64,000 nucleotides of DNA, taken from assembly GCA_947488085.1 (NCBI GenBank), contig CANKYI010000001.1, positions 434,001-498,000 on the forward strand, given 5' to 3'. Under the pieces are notes generated by a model that was given only the letters and a program-made list of their open reading frames with translations, had not been told where the DNA came from and did no database searches. Each line of letters begins with the position of its first letter. Position 1 is the stretch's first letter. Positions 43,251-52,660 of this stretch are shown here, piece by piece. The DNA is from an uncultured Erythrobacter sp. GTDB lineage: Bacteria > Pseudomonadota > Alphaproteobacteria > Sphingomonadales > Sphingomonadaceae. The position numbers and the translations under genes are program-made.

Positions 43251-44603
43251 TCAATTGTATTGGATAAAGGCGTCGTTGCGCAGGTCGCGCAAGTAACGTT
43301 GAGCGCGTTTGTTAATGCGCTCCTCCTCAATCCCGCTCATCACAGTCTGGAACGTCGGTGCGCCCGTATCCTCGGGATCATCACGCCCACACAGCATCAG
43401 AACGCGCACACCGTCCTGAGGACTGCCAAAGGGCGGAGTGGTTTGGCCAACTTGCAGATTGAGCAGAATGTTTTGAAGCTGCTCGGGCAATTGACGTGCC
43501 TGAATCTGGTCGTTTGCAACAACGTTCGCACCCAGCGCTTCGCGTGCACTATCGGCCGCGGAGCAGGAGTTTAGATTTTGTACAAAATTCCCAAATTCCT
43601 CGATCCGGGCATTGGCATCCGCCTCGCTCATCCCTTCGGGAAAAGAGATCGAGATCTGGCGCAGGCTCAGCACGGCGTCCCGTGGGTCAGCGCCGAGCAC
43701 TTGCTGGCGGTCGATCAAATAGATGATGGTGAAACCGCCCGGTATCTCCAATGGGCCGACCAACTGGCCAGGCTCCATTTGGCGCACAGCATCCGCCATG
43801 GCCGGGGGCAAAGTTTCCAGCCGCAAAAAGCCGGTATCGCCGCCAACGACCGCGGTTGAGGCTTCGGAATATTGCCGCGCATAGGCCACGAAGCTGCCGC
43901 CTGCTTCCATCTGCTGCATAATCTGTTGCATGTTCTGGAGCACAGTTGCACGGTTTTCAGCGGTGGCGTTCATATAGATTTCGCCCAGCCGATATTCGAC
44001 TGTCCCCCGCGATGCTTCGAGCCGCGCAAGCACATCGGTAACTTCTTCTGCAGACACATTGATGAACGGGGTGATATTCCGGCGCAGCAGGTTTTCCCAC
44101 GCCAATTCACCTTCGATCTGGCGTTTCAGCGCGGTTGGTGATGATCCGATGGAACCGAGGTAAACGTCCATCTGTTCCGGGTTTTGGCCAAAATTTTGTG
44201 TTGCAAGCTGCTGGTAGGTTTGTTCAACCTGCGCGCGCTCGGCACCGATTTCCTGCGCTTGTGCCGCTTGAATTTTCAGCGTTTCATCGATCAAGTTGCG
44301 CAACACTTGCACCCGCAGACGCTGAAGCTCTTCGTCCGACACTTCGACTTCGGACGCATTGGTAACCAGTGATACGCGCTGATCGATATCAGTGCCTGTG
44401 ATGACATAGCCATTGACCACAGCGGTGGCGCTGCGCTCATTCGGGTTGTCGGTGCCGAAAATTGTGAAGTTCTCAGGCAGCCCAAAGGGGTTGTTTGCCG
44501 TTGGCACGGCGGCGGTTTGCGCAGTGGCTGTGGTCATGGCCAAAGCAGCGAGTCCGCCAGTCAGCAATGTTCCAAAAACTTTAGAAAATACGTTCAAAGT
44601 CAC
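43251..44603 (-). CDS. surA: Periplasmic peptidylprolyl isomerase SurA-like chaperone
   Basis: A 450-residue protein with a signal peptide (to about ATAQ, residue 29). The chaperone N-domain (about 60-190, AVVNGYVITGTDIDQRV, LRNLIDETLKIQAAQA) is followed by a parvulin domain (about 200-310; VEYRLGEIYMNA, VGGDTGFLRLETLP, VGPLEIPGGFTIIYLIDRQ) and a less regular second parvulin-like region. It helps fold outer-membrane proteins, including LptD, its cluster partner. It lies 235 bases downstream of lptD. Confidence 0.9.
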   Translation of the reverse strand: MTLNVFSKVFGTLLTGGLAALAMTTATAQTAAVPTANNPFGLPENFTIFGTDNPNERSATAVVNGYVITGTDIDQRVSLVTNASEVEVSDEELQRLRVQVLRNLIDETLKIQAAQAQEIGAERAQVEQTYQQLATQNFGQNPEQMDVYLGSIGSSPTALKRQIEGELAWENLLRRNITPFINVSAEEVTDVLARLEASRGTVEYRLGEIYMNATAENRATVLQNMQQIMQQMEAGGSFVAYARQYSEASTAVVGGDTGFLRLETLPPAMADAVRQMEPGQLVGPLEIPGGFTIIYLIDRQQVLGADPRDAVLSLRQISISFPEGMSEADANARIEEFGNFVQNLNSCSAADSAREALGANVVANDQIQARQLPEQLQNILLNLQVGQTTPPFGSPQDGVRVLMLCGRDDPEDTGAPTFQTVMSGIEEERINKRAQRYLRDLRNDAFIQYN

Positions 44604-44838
44604 GTGTCCAATCCCGAACTGTTCATATTCCTGGCCAAGCGAATGCCCCTGATATCGCTTGGTTTGGCCATTCTGCCGTTATCCAGCAGGCAATGGCCAT
44701 ATTCCCCGGTAACCACGCCAATGTGCCAAACTGGCTTAACGCAGCATGAGTGTGTGATTGGCCCCTTAACCGGTTTTTGTATCCCTGCCAACGCGTCGGA
44801 GCCGCTTATCCGTGGTCAGAATGCGGCAGGCAAAGGGT

Positions 44839-47094
44839 CTATCGGAAGCCCAAATTGCGCAAGGCGACAAAGAACTGGAACGAGTTGCCGCGCTCTGCAT
44901 CGCCCGCACCAATAAAGTCGCGACGCCATGTTGCGCCAAATTCGATGCAGTCATCGGTATACGCAACGCCCAACCGAGTGCGGATCGGCTCAAAGCCATC
45001 AGGTGCGAAGACCGGGTCCTCTTCGGCGCTGGTCAGGTTGACGACCGCAGAGCCAAATACCGACCAATGCCGCCCGATGGTAAAGCGTCCCGCCAGCCGC
45101 ATTTCCTCGCGATCCTGCAAATCCTCGACCGTTTGAATGTTCCGGTCGAGACGCAGGTAACCCACTTCCAGGTAATTGCGCTGTGATCCGATGGTCGCGT
45201 CAATTTCATTACGGCGGATGGCGAGATTGTCTTTGTCGATGCGGAAACGGTGCGTGAAGGAGAGATTGTTGCGAAAGCGCACTTCAGTGCGGCCAACAAT
45301 GTCCGACACACGTTCAGACAATCCAGTGCCGTCAGGGAAAATCTCGCGCTCTGTCGAGAAGCGATAGGATTGACCGATATTGGATTTGACGCGCCAGCCC
45401 GGCTTGGTCAGCTCCCAATCGATCCCCCAAGTGACGCGCGTACCATCTTCGACCCTGTCGTATCCGGGGAAACGGTTGAGCGCGAAGAGGTTGGAATCCT
45501 CCAAGTCAATTGCACGCGCGTCCTCATTAGGAACCGCGAGATTTCGGATCGGAGGACTGGCGACAATCTGCACGCGTGGTTTGAGCACCTGCGTGCCGCC
45601 AAAGGCTTCGCCAACAAAAGGCCATTCAATGTCGATCGCTGCTGTCGCAACACCGCGCGCAGTCCACCCTTCATTCCCACGATAGACCTGTGTCAGCGTC
45701 GCCAGAGTGTTTTGCGTGTTGTAAACATCGCCGCGCACTAAGCCGGTCACCGTAACCACCTGACCAAGATCAGTTAGCCGTCGCATATCCCAACGCGCAC
45801 CGGCAAACGCTCGCTGCGTATCCTGACCATCATTGCGGATCAGGCTGAGCGTATTGACCTGCAATTGCACTTGCCCGCCCGCAATCGGGTCCTCAAGAAT
45901 ACGGCGATAATCGAACGCTGGCACAGCAACCGGAATTTGCCCCTGCTCAGCATTGATCCGCAGGGTTTGCGTCGCCCAACCGGCAAGGCTGAGATACGAA
46001 TTGTCATCAATCCGCTCCAGATTGATGGTGGAGCGCAAACGGTCATCGCGGCTGAGATCATAGCGGCGCAGGAATGTGCGATCGCTGGCCAAACGAACCG
46101 ATCCCGTCAGGCTCCATTCGGGCGAGAAGAGGAATTTGCCATTGGCGAACAGATAGCCGCGCGGGTCGCTTTCGGTGGTGGGTGTGCCGCCAAAATTGGA
46201 AACCCGGCTGCTGGAGGTCGCATAGCCGGTGATCTGATAGGCACCCTTTTCGGTCAGGTGTCGCCATTGACCGCGAACGAGAGGGGCGACTTCGGTGAAT
46301 ACCGATGCGCCCAGAGTCAGGTCCTGATTATCGGCAACGCGCAGATAATAATCGGCAGAAAGTTCCAGCCCGTTGACCTGATCCAGTCTGAGGTCAGGGA
46401 CCAAAAATCCGCTTTCCGCGCGCCCATCAGTGCGGATCGCGAGACCGGGAAGGGGAAGCAAGCGTGTGCCGAACAATTCCAACATCGCGCCATCGAAACT
46501 GACCCGTGCCTCGTCCTCATCATAGGTCACTTGATCAGCAGTGATTCGCCACGTCGGGTCTTTTGCGCAGCCTTCCTCATCGCTGACTGCGCAGGCTGAG
46601 TAAGCGGCATTGGTGAGAACTACGTCTCCGTCCTCATTGCGCTCAGCCGAACGCGCAGCAAGCCTCCCGCCCTGACGCAAGGCAAGAAGTAAGTCCTCCA
46701 TCGCGCCGGTTTCGAATGCATCGGTTAGCTCAACGCGCTCAGTGAAAATCTGATTGCCGCGATCATCGACTAAGCGGACATTACCGCGCGCAACAATTGC
46801 TCCGCTATTACGGTCCCATTCCACTTCGTCAGCGCGCACAGAGGCGTCTTCATTGCGCAAGATAACTGCGCCACGTGCAAAAACACGCCCGTTTTCATCA
46901 TCATAGGTAACCGCGTCGGCCTCGAATTCGATCCGTTGTGGCCCTTCGTGAGCGCTTGTATCAACCGGTTCAACAGCTTCGGCCACACTGACCGCGACAT
47001 CGACACTATTGCTCGTAACCTCTTGAGCAGAAGCAGGAATTGCCCAGCCAAAGCCAGCAATTACCGCCGCGCCCAATGCGAGGCGGCTAGACAT
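44839..47094 (-). CDS. lptD: LPS assembly outer-membrane protein LptD
   Basis: A 751-residue outer-membrane protein that, with LptE, inserts lipopolysaccharide into the outer leaflet. I start it at 47094 (MSSRLALGAAVIAGFGWAIPASAQ, a good signal peptide); a longer frame to 47265 lacks it. The N-terminal OstA-like beta-taco domain (about 60-190; FEADAVTYDDENGRVFARGAV, REDAS-like repeats) is followed by the large barrel. It heads the conserved lptD-surA-pdxA-rsmA group and is divergent from pepA. The last residues are FVALRNLGFR. Confidence 0.92.
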   Translation of the reverse strand: MSSRLALGAAVIAGFGWAIPASAQEVTSNSVDVAVSVAEAVEPVDTSAHEGPQRIEFEADAVTYDDENGRVFARGAVILRNEDASVRADEVEWDRNSGAIVARGNVRLVDDRGNQIFTERVELTDAFETGAMEDLLLALRQGGRLAARSAERNEDGDVVLTNAAYSACAVSDEEGCAKDPTWRITADQVTYDEDEARVSFDGAMLELFGTRLLPLPGLAIRTDGRAESGFLVPDLRLDQVNGLELSADYYLRVADNQDLTLGASVFTEVAPLVRGQWRHLTEKGAYQITGYATSSSRVSNFGGTPTTESDPRGYLFANGKFLFSPEWSLTGSVRLASDRTFLRRYDLSRDDRLRSTINLERIDDNSYLSLAGWATQTLRINAEQGQIPVAVPAFDYRRILEDPIAGGQVQLQVNTLSLIRNDGQDTQRAFAGARWDMRRLTDLGQVVTVTGLVRGDVYNTQNTLATLTQVYRGNEGWTARGVATAAIDIEWPFVGEAFGGTQVLKPRVQIVASPPIRNLAVPNEDARAIDLEDSNLFALNRFPGYDRVEDGTRVTWGIDWELTKPGWRVKSNIGQSYRFSTEREIFPDGTGLSERVSDIVGRTEVRFRNNLSFTHRFRIDKDNLAIRRNEIDATIGSQRNYLEVGYLRLDRNIQTVEDLQDREEMRLAGRFTIGRHWSVFGSAVVNLTSAEEDPVFAPDGFEPIRTRLGVAYTDDCIEFGATWRRDFIGAGDAERGNSFQFFVALRNLGFR

Positions 47095-47294
47095 AGTGTG
47101 TGATAGGTTGAGCCAGCTCACGTGTGCGGCGACCCTGCAAACTCCCGACATGGCTTGCCTATTGCACCGCTCGCGCTTAATCGCAAACGCATTCCCGAAG
47201 GCGCAAGTCTGACCACGATCAAGTGTGCAAACGCGTGGGTCCAAGCGCCTCAACAACCGACACAATTCGCGTCGGTCTTCATTTCGGAGTGAGC

Positions 47295-48752
47295 ATGCAA
47301 ATCCAATTCATTGATACCGCGCCCAGCACCGTCCGCCTTACCGCGCGGATCGTTAATCAGGGTGATGGGCTGGGCGACCTTGATTCTGCACTGGTCGACG
47401 GCGCGCCCGCTGCTCGGTTTAAAGGCAGCGCGGGGCAGGTTTTTGAGGGGTTTGCAATGGATGCAGGCGCGCTCAAACGGATTGCAATTGCAGGAGCAGG
47501 TGAGCCCGACGCTACGAACCGGCGCTTGAATGTGGAGCGTGCAGGAGCGGCGCTAACGGCGAAATACCTACGGTCTGGCGAAGGAGAGCTAGTGCTTGAT
47601 CTAGGGCGCGCAGATCTTTCGGGCGAAGAGGCTGCCTCGGCGCTGCTCGGCGTAGAGTTGCGCAGTTGGAGTTATGATCAATACCGCACCAAATTGGCGG
47701 TGGATAAACAAGTCTCTTTGAAAACAGTGCATGTGATCGGTGCACCTGCTGGCACGCAAGAGGCGTGGGAAGTGCAATCCGCACTGGCGAAAGGGGTCGC
47801 GTTCACCAAGCAACTCGTCACTCTGCCGCCCAACATGCTGTATCCCGAGAGCTTTGTTGCTCTGTGTGAGGAAGCGTTCGCGGGCACTGGCGCTGAACTA
47901 ACCTTGTTGGATGATGCGGCGATGGAAGAGCTGGGCATGGGAGCGCTTTTGGGCGTCGGGCAGGGTTCAGAACGCCCCTCTCGTTTGCTCGCGATCCGCT
48001 GGAATGGCGGCAAAGACGGCGACAAGCCAAGCGCATTTGTGGGCAAGGGTGTGACCTTTGATACGGGCGGCATCTCCTTGAAGCCGCCTCCCGGCATGGA
48101 AGATATGAAGTGGGACATGGGCGGTGCAGGCGCGGTGGCAGGCGCAATGCTCGCATTGGTCAGCCGCAAAGCGAAAGCCAACATTGTCGGCGTGGTTGGC
48201 TTGGTTGAAAACATGCCCGACGGCAAAGCGATGCGTCCTGGCGATGTTGTCACCACGATGAGTGGCCAGACGGTCGAAGTGCTGAACACTGACGCGGAGG
48301 GCCGCTTGGTCCTGTGCGATGCGCTGCATTGGACACAGGAGCAATTTGACCCCGCGCGGATCGTCGATTTCGCGACACTAACCGGCGCGATGATCATTGC
48401 GCTGGGCAACGAACATGCGGGCGTGTTCTCCAATGACGATACGCTGGCTGATCAATTGCTCGATGCTGGTAAGGCCACCGGCGATAAGCTGTGGCGCCTG
48501 CCGATTGGTCCTGCCTATGACAAGTTGATTGATAGCCCGATTGCTGACATCAAAAATGTTGGCCCACGTCCGGCTGGCTCGATCACGGCCGCGCAATTCC
48601 TGCACCGCTTTATCAAAAACGGCACCCCATGGGCGCATTGCGATATTGCAGGCACGGTTTGGTCGGACAAGCCGGGCCATAGCTGGGACAAGGGTGCAAC
48701 GGGTTACGGGGTGCGCCTGATCAACGATTTCGTCGCCGACAATCTGGAGTAA
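47295..48752 (+). CDS. pepA: Leucyl aminopeptidase (M17)
   Basis: A 485-residue cytosolic zinc aminopeptidase of the PepA type. The start is taken at 47295 (MQIQFIDTAPS); the frame extends upstream without family support. Catalytic-domain marks are GKGVTFDTGGISLKP (Lys and Asp ligands), MKWDMGGAGAV, NMPDGKAMRPGDV and NTDAEGRLVL (metal-binding Asp/Glu). The N-terminal domain is shorter and less conserved. It is followed by DUF2256 and holC, an arrangement also seen in E. coli for pepA-holC. Confidence 0.96.
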   Translation: MQIQFIDTAPSTVRLTARIVNQGDGLGDLDSALVDGAPAARFKGSAGQVFEGFAMDAGALKRIAIAGAGEPDATNRRLNVERAGAALTAKYLRSGEGELVLDLGRADLSGEEAASALLGVELRSWSYDQYRTKLAVDKQVSLKTVHVIGAPAGTQEAWEVQSALAKGVAFTKQLVTLPPNMLYPESFVALCEEAFAGTGAELTLLDDAAMEELGMGALLGVGQGSERPSRLLAIRWNGGKDGDKPSAFVGKGVTFDTGGISLKPPPGMEDMKWDMGGAGAVAGAMLALVSRKAKANIVGVVGLVENMPDGKAMRPGDVVTTMSGQTVEVLNTDAEGRLVLCDALHWTQEQFDPARIVDFATLTGAMIIALGNEHAGVFSNDDTLADQLLDAGKATGDKLWRLPIGPAYDKLIDSPIADIKNVGPRPAGSITAAQFLHRFIKNGTPWAHCDIAGTVWSDKPGHSWDKGATGYGVRLINDFVADNLE

Positions 48753-48758
48753 CTCCGC

Positions 48759-48911
48759 ATGCCCAAGATGCGGAAGAAATCCGATCTTCCGTCGAAGACG
48801 TGTTTGGCTTGCGGGCTTCCTTTCACTTGGCGAAAGAAGTGGGAGCGCGATTGGGACAATGTCCGCTATTGCTCTGATAGGTGCAAACGGAGCAAGAAGG
48901 CGGCGCAATGA
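48759..48911 (+). CDS. DUF2256 zinc-ribbon-like protein
   Basis: A 50-residue protein with the DUF2256 pattern: [28 protein letters not shown], in which the four Cys residues (CxxC and CxxxC) form a likely zinc site, with basic ends. Function unknown. The start at 48759 is six bases after the pepA stop, and its stop overlaps the holC start as ATGA (48908-48911), so it is translated with pepA and holC. Confidence 0.9.
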   Translation: MPKMRKKSDLPSKTCLACGLPFTWRKKWERDWDNVRYCSDRCKRSKKAAQ

Positions 48912-49342
48912 AGGTCGATTTCTGGCAGCTTTCCCGCGATCCGGTTGAAACGGTGGTCGCTCTGATCGCTCAGCGCGTGCTGGGTGAGGGCGAGCGTCTG
49001 TTGGTGGTGAGTAAGAACGCAGAACAGCGAGAATTGATATCCCGCGCGCTTTGGAAGGCGGGTCCGGAGAGCTTTCTCGCCAATGGAGAGGCTGATGCGC
49101 CCGGAGCGGTAAAGCAACCGATCCTGTTGAGTGCCGAAACCGGGGCGGCAAACACGGCCAGCCACGTCATTTTTGCAGACGGCGAATATCGCGACCCTAC
49201 CGGTTTTGCGCGCGCATTCCTGTTGTTTGACGAAGAGACGGTGCAGGCCGCTCGGGACACTTGGAAATCGCTGGATCAGGGCGATGGACTGGAACGCGCA
49301 TTCTTTCGCCAAGACGGCGGCAAATGGGTGAAGGTCGCCTGA
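48908..49342 (+). CDS. holC: DNA polymerase III subunit chi
   Basis: A 144-residue subunit of the clamp-loader complex that links it to SSB through psi/chi. The start at 48908 ([12 protein letters not shown]) is fixed by the ATGA overlap with DUF2256. Family marks are the VDFWQLS opening, the [19 protein letters not shown] helix, [22 protein letters not shown] and the [13 protein letters not shown] region. It is distant in sequence from E. coli HolC but its place after pepA supports it. Confidence 0.85.
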   Translation: MKVDFWQLSRDPVETVVALIAQRVLGEGERLLVVSKNAEQRELISRALWKAGPESFLANGEADAPGAVKQPILLSAETGAANTASHVIFADGEYRDPTGFARAFLLFDEETVQAARDTWKSLDQGDGLERAFFRQDGGKWVKVA

Positions 49343-49402
49343 CCACTTGCTAGCGCCTGCGCAATCGGCGACATTCGAGGCGACGAAACAGGGACAATTA
49401 TC

Positions 49403-49897
49403 ATGCGAATTACCGCTCTTGCGATCGCCGCAACTCTAGCGCTGGCCGCTTGCGGATCTGATCAATCAGAGACACCCGCAAGTGCCGATGCCGACGGTAG
49501 CGAATCCTCCATCGACACTGAAAGCGGAGAGGCGAACTTCACTCTCGACACTCCCGAAGGCGAGGCAACCTTGCGCGCAGGCCCCGATGTCGAAGTCGAC
49601 TTGATCGATGGCTTTACGCTCGTCGAGGGGGCTGAAGTTGTCAGCAACACGGTCGTTGACACCGCCGCTGGCAAAGGCGCGATTTTGACGTTCAAATCGG
49701 ACAAGAGCCCCGAAGAAATCGCAGAGCATTATCGCGCTCAGGCTCAGGCCGCAGGGATTGATATTCAGATTGAAACCGCGATCAATGGCGGCAAAATGCT
49801 GGGCGGAGAAAGCGCAAGCGGCACCACATTTTCCATCACGGCCTATCCTGCGGATGATGCAACTTTGGGCCAATTGACGATTGGCAGCGGGGTTTAG
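49403..49897 (+). CDS. Lipoprotein of unknown function
   Basis: A 164-residue protein with a lipoprotein signal ending in LAAC (Cys17) and then an acidic linker rich in Ser, Asp and Glu (DADGSESSIDTESGEANF). The mature domain (about 45-164) has a beta-rich look with LTFKSDKSPEEIAEHYRAQAQAAGIDI, similar to small periplasmic domains that occur in hypothetical proteins of this group. I do not recognise the family. A good ribosome binding site (ACAGGGA) precedes 49403. Confidence 0.7.
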   Translation: MRITALAIAATLALAACGSDQSETPASADADGSESSIDTESGEANFTLDTPEGEATLRAGPDVEVDLIDGFTLVEGAEVVSNTVVDTAAGKGAILTFKSDKSPEEIAEHYRAQAQAAGIDIQIETAINGGKMLGGESASGTTFSITAYPADDATLGQLTIGSGV

Positions 49898-50024
49898 CTG
49901 ACCAAAGGCTTGTGCTCGCGCTCAGCGGAGGCTAAGCGCGCGCCCAATTCAAGCCATCACTAACCCCTGCGCCGCTTTCACATCGAAGGCACGGAAAGGC
50001 GCATAGCTATCCAAGGAAATCATC

Positions 50025-50447
50025 ATGGCGGTTACCCGCACTTTTTCGATCATCAAACCCGACGCAACGCGTCGCAACCTGACCGGCGCTGTCACAGCCA
50101 TGCTCGAAGGCGCTGGCCTGCGCGTTGTCGCGTCCAAGCGTATTCACATGACCAAAGAGCAGGCTGAAGGTTTTTACGCCGTGCACTCAGAGCGTCCGTT
50201 CTTTGGCGAACTGACTGAGTTCATGATGAGCGAACCGGTTGTTGTGCAAGTTCTCGAAGGCGAAGACGCTGTAACCCGCAACCGTGACATCATGGGCGCA
50301 ACCAACCCAGCAGATGCCGCCCCGGGCACGATCCGCAAGGAACACGCTCTGTCGATTGGTGAAAACACCGTCCACGGTTCGGACAGCGAAGAGAATGCGA
50401 AGATCGAAATAGACTTCTTCTTTTCCGCAGACGAAATCGTCGGATAA
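50025..50447 (+). CDS. ndk: Nucleoside diphosphate kinase
   Basis: A 140-residue enzyme that transfers phosphate between nucleoside tri- and diphosphates through a phospho-His. The usual marks are [16 protein letters not shown] (Lys ligand), the central [18 protein letters not shown] and the active-site ENTVHGSDS with His. The start ATG at 50025 is followed by the family opening. A strong terminator follows at 50471. Confidence 0.98.
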   Translation: MAVTRTFSIIKPDATRRNLTGAVTAMLEGAGLRVVASKRIHMTKEQAEGFYAVHSERPFFGELTEFMMSEPVVVQVLEGEDAVTRNRDIMGATNPADAAPGTIRKEHALSIGENTVHGSDSEENAKIEIDFFFSADEIVG

Positions 50448-50470
50448 TTCCGGCGATCATCGCAATAGAG

Positions 50471-50497
50471 AGGGCGTCCTTTGGGGCGCCCTTTTTT
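50471..50497 (+). terminator. Terminator after ndk
   Basis: A 9-bp stem (50471-50479 with 50484-50492, one G-T pair) around TTTG is followed by six T residues (50492-50497). It touches the stop of the sulfotransferase gene on the other strand. Confidence 0.93.
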
Positions 50498-51704
50498 ATG
50501 GTTTTTTGGAGAAACGGTCGAGCTGCGCCGAATGGGCATGGTGGTGGCCATCCATACTGCCTGCCATCTGTTTGCGCATCGCCGTTAGCGCTGCGTCGGT
50601 TAGGTCGAGGCCCAGTTCATCATAGGTGTGGTGAATTTCGCGTTCCCAGTCCTCGCCAAGCGCATCAAAGTGCAAATGCGCGACAGCTCCGTTCCATTGG
50701 CCGAGGGCGCGCTCCATCCTTTCTTCGCGTAAAGCCAGTTTGTGCCGCCACAGCGCCTCTATCCGCGCCAGATCACAAGTGTCCGATTGGATCGCCATCT
50801 GGTTGGCGGCCAGCGAAACGGCACTGCGCAACACCGCGTCCAGATCACGATTGGCCACCACCAAGCGCGCGTCGGGGAACTGGGCGAGCAGCGTGGCGAG
50901 ATCCTCTGCAAAGGCTGGGACTTTGAGTATGCGAGGAAGCGCTGCATTGCCGCGATGTGCGGCGTCGGTGCGAAAGACGCGGGCAAATTCGCGGTAAATG
51001 GGGGCGGGATCGCGGGTCTCGCTGAAGGCGGAATAGCTCGGGATATGCCACTGCGATTCGTAAATCGAATGGTTCAGCGCACCCGCAATCCACGCCAGCT
51101 CCTCCTCAACCTCGCCCGGAGCCATCGGGTGGATCGCCTTCAACCACGGATTGAGCACGCCCAACATCGCCAGCTCCACAGTGCTTTTGACGCGGCCAAG
51201 TCCCAGCGATGAAGGCACCGGATGATAGGCATCGCAATATCGCGTGTGCGAATGCGCGGGGTCACTCGCGAGCAATTTGTGAATACGCGTCGTTCCGCTG
51301 CGCATATGACCGATCACGATAATTGGCGGGGCGAGGGGCGTTCTGAGCAGTTCAGGCCGCTCATTCCAAAGCTTGCCGAATGCGAGCCTGTTTTTGACCA
51401 CGCGCAACAATTGCCCATAGGCCATCGCACGGCCCAGCGCGTTGAGATCAGCTTCCTTGATCGCTGCTGCGCAAAGCCGCTCCAATCGCTCGCGAAAATC
51501 GGCAACATCTTCGGCGCTGCGACCGCCCGTTTCGGCAGTCTTCGCATCATCGCCATAGGGTTTCGCCGCAAGCTCCCACAAAGCATCCGCGCCAAGCTCT
51601 GGCTCAGGTAGCCACCCCTTCGCCCATGCGTGGGTGAGGAAGCTATTCGCCCGATCCGCCCATTTCCCGCGCGCCAAAGGATGCTCGCGGACAGGAGCGC
51701 CCAT
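50496..51704 (-). CDS. Sulfotransferase-family protein
   Basis: A 402-residue protein with the 5'-phosphosulfate loop of PAPS-binding enzymes, GHMRSGTTRIHKLL (about 114-127), and further marks of the sulfotransferase_3 type such as FPDARLVVANRDLDAVLRSAVSLA (3'-phosphate-binding). The acceptor is unknown. The start at 51704 is used because its ATG overlaps the purN stop (TGATG), so the two are coupled. The frame extends to 51833 but this would overlap purN heavily. Coupling of a sulfotransferase to purN is unusual and may just be co-localization. Confidence 0.85.
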   Translation of the reverse strand: MGAPVREHPLARGKWADRANSFLTHAWAKGWLPEPELGADALWELAAKPYGDDAKTAETGGRSAEDVADFRERLERLCAAAIKEADLNALGRAMAYGQLLRVVKNRLAFGKLWNERPELLRTPLAPPIIVIGHMRSGTTRIHKLLASDPAHSHTRYCDAYHPVPSSLGLGRVKSTVELAMLGVLNPWLKAIHPMAPGEVEEELAWIAGALNHSIYESQWHIPSYSAFSETRDPAPIYREFARVFRTDAAHRGNAALPRILKVPAFAEDLATLLAQFPDARLVVANRDLDAVLRSAVSLAANQMAIQSDTCDLARIEALWRHKLALREERMERALGQWNGAVAHLHFDALGEDWEREIHHTYDELGLDLTDAALTAMRKQMAGSMDGHHHAHSAQLDRFSKKP

Positions 51705-52660
51705 CAGAACATGTCCGCTGCGTCTTGCAGTTTGGTGAGGCGCGAAGGGGCGACGCTGCGCCATGACCGCTTCAGCCAATCGGCGACATGTTCCCAATCG
51801 ACAGCTGGGCGGTTGAGGATCAGACCAACCCAACCGCTCGCGCCGTAGTAGGCGGGCTTAAAATAGGTGTCTGGCTGGGTCTCAACGAGGTTGAGCAGTT
51901 CGTCCATGCTGCTCGTTTTGACCAGCAAAGCGATATGTTCGCTGCCGTGGTGCAATTGGCTGAAATGCGCGAAGAACTTGCCCGATTTCTCTGATCCGAC
52001 ACGGAAGCCGGGGGAGCCGTGGCTCTCGCGCTCATGCGTTTCGGGCAGGGCGAGGGCGAGTTCGCGCACTTTGGCATAGAGGTAGTCAGGATCGGAGCCG
52101 CGTGAGACATAATCGGTGACCGCGCGCGGATAGAGCTGGTGCTCCGCCAATTTGACCCGCTCTGCCAAAGTCGCGGGCGTTTCATTCGGGGCAATCGTGA
52201 CCCTCGCCTGAGCCAGCACTTCGCCTGCATCCAGTTCCGGCGTAACGATATGCACACTCGCCCCGGCATGGCTATCGCCCGCTTCAATCGCGCGGTAATG
52301 GGTGTCGAGGCCCTTATATTTGGGAAGCAGGGACGGGTGAATGTTGAGAATTCGACCTTCCCACCGGCGGACAAACTCGTCCGAGAGAATGCGCATATAG
52401 CCCGCCAGCACCAGATATTCCGCGCCCGCATCAACGGCTGCCGCCTCCATAGCGGCGTCCTGCTCGGCGCGAGTTTTGCCTTTGTGCGAATGGACGAAGG
52501 TGGGAATGCCCTCAAGCTCCGCCAGCCTCAAGCCGCCTGCATCGGCCTTGTTACTCGCGACCAAAGCAATTTCAAACGGCGCATTGGCAAGGCGGCTGGC
52601 ATAGAGCAGGGCGGCCATATTGGTGCCTTCGCCAGAGATAAAGACCGCTATCTTAGCCAA
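51704..52660 (-). CDS. purN: Glycinamide ribonucleotide formyltransferase fused to a YjbR/MmcQ-like domain
   Basis: A 318-residue protein in two parts. Residues 1-185 are PurN, which uses 10-formyl-THF to formylate [11 protein letters not shown], and the catalytic Asn106, His108 (LNIHPSLLP) and Asp144 (ELDAGE) at the same numbers as in E. coli PurN. Residues about 190-315 match a YjbR/MmcQ-type fold ([48 protein letters not shown]). The start is a TTG at 52660 that overlaps the purM stop; no good ATG is nearby downstream and one at 52732 lies deep inside purM. The fusion's added function is unknown. Confidence 0.9.
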   Translation of the reverse strand: MAKIAVFISGEGTNMAALLYASRLANAPFEIALVASNKADAGGLRLAELEGIPTFVHSHKGKTRAEQDAAMEAAAVDAGAEYLVLAGYMRILSDEFVRRWEGRILNIHPSLLPKYKGLDTHYRAIEAGDSHAGASVHIVTPELDAGEVLAQARVTIAPNETPATLAERVKLAEHQLYPRAVTDYVSRGSDPDYLYAKVRELALALPETHERESHGSPGFRVGSEKSGKFFAHFSQLHHGSEHIALLVKTSSMDELLNLVETQPDTYFKPAYYGASGWVGLILNRPAVDWEHVADWLKRSWRSVAPSRLTKLQDAADMF

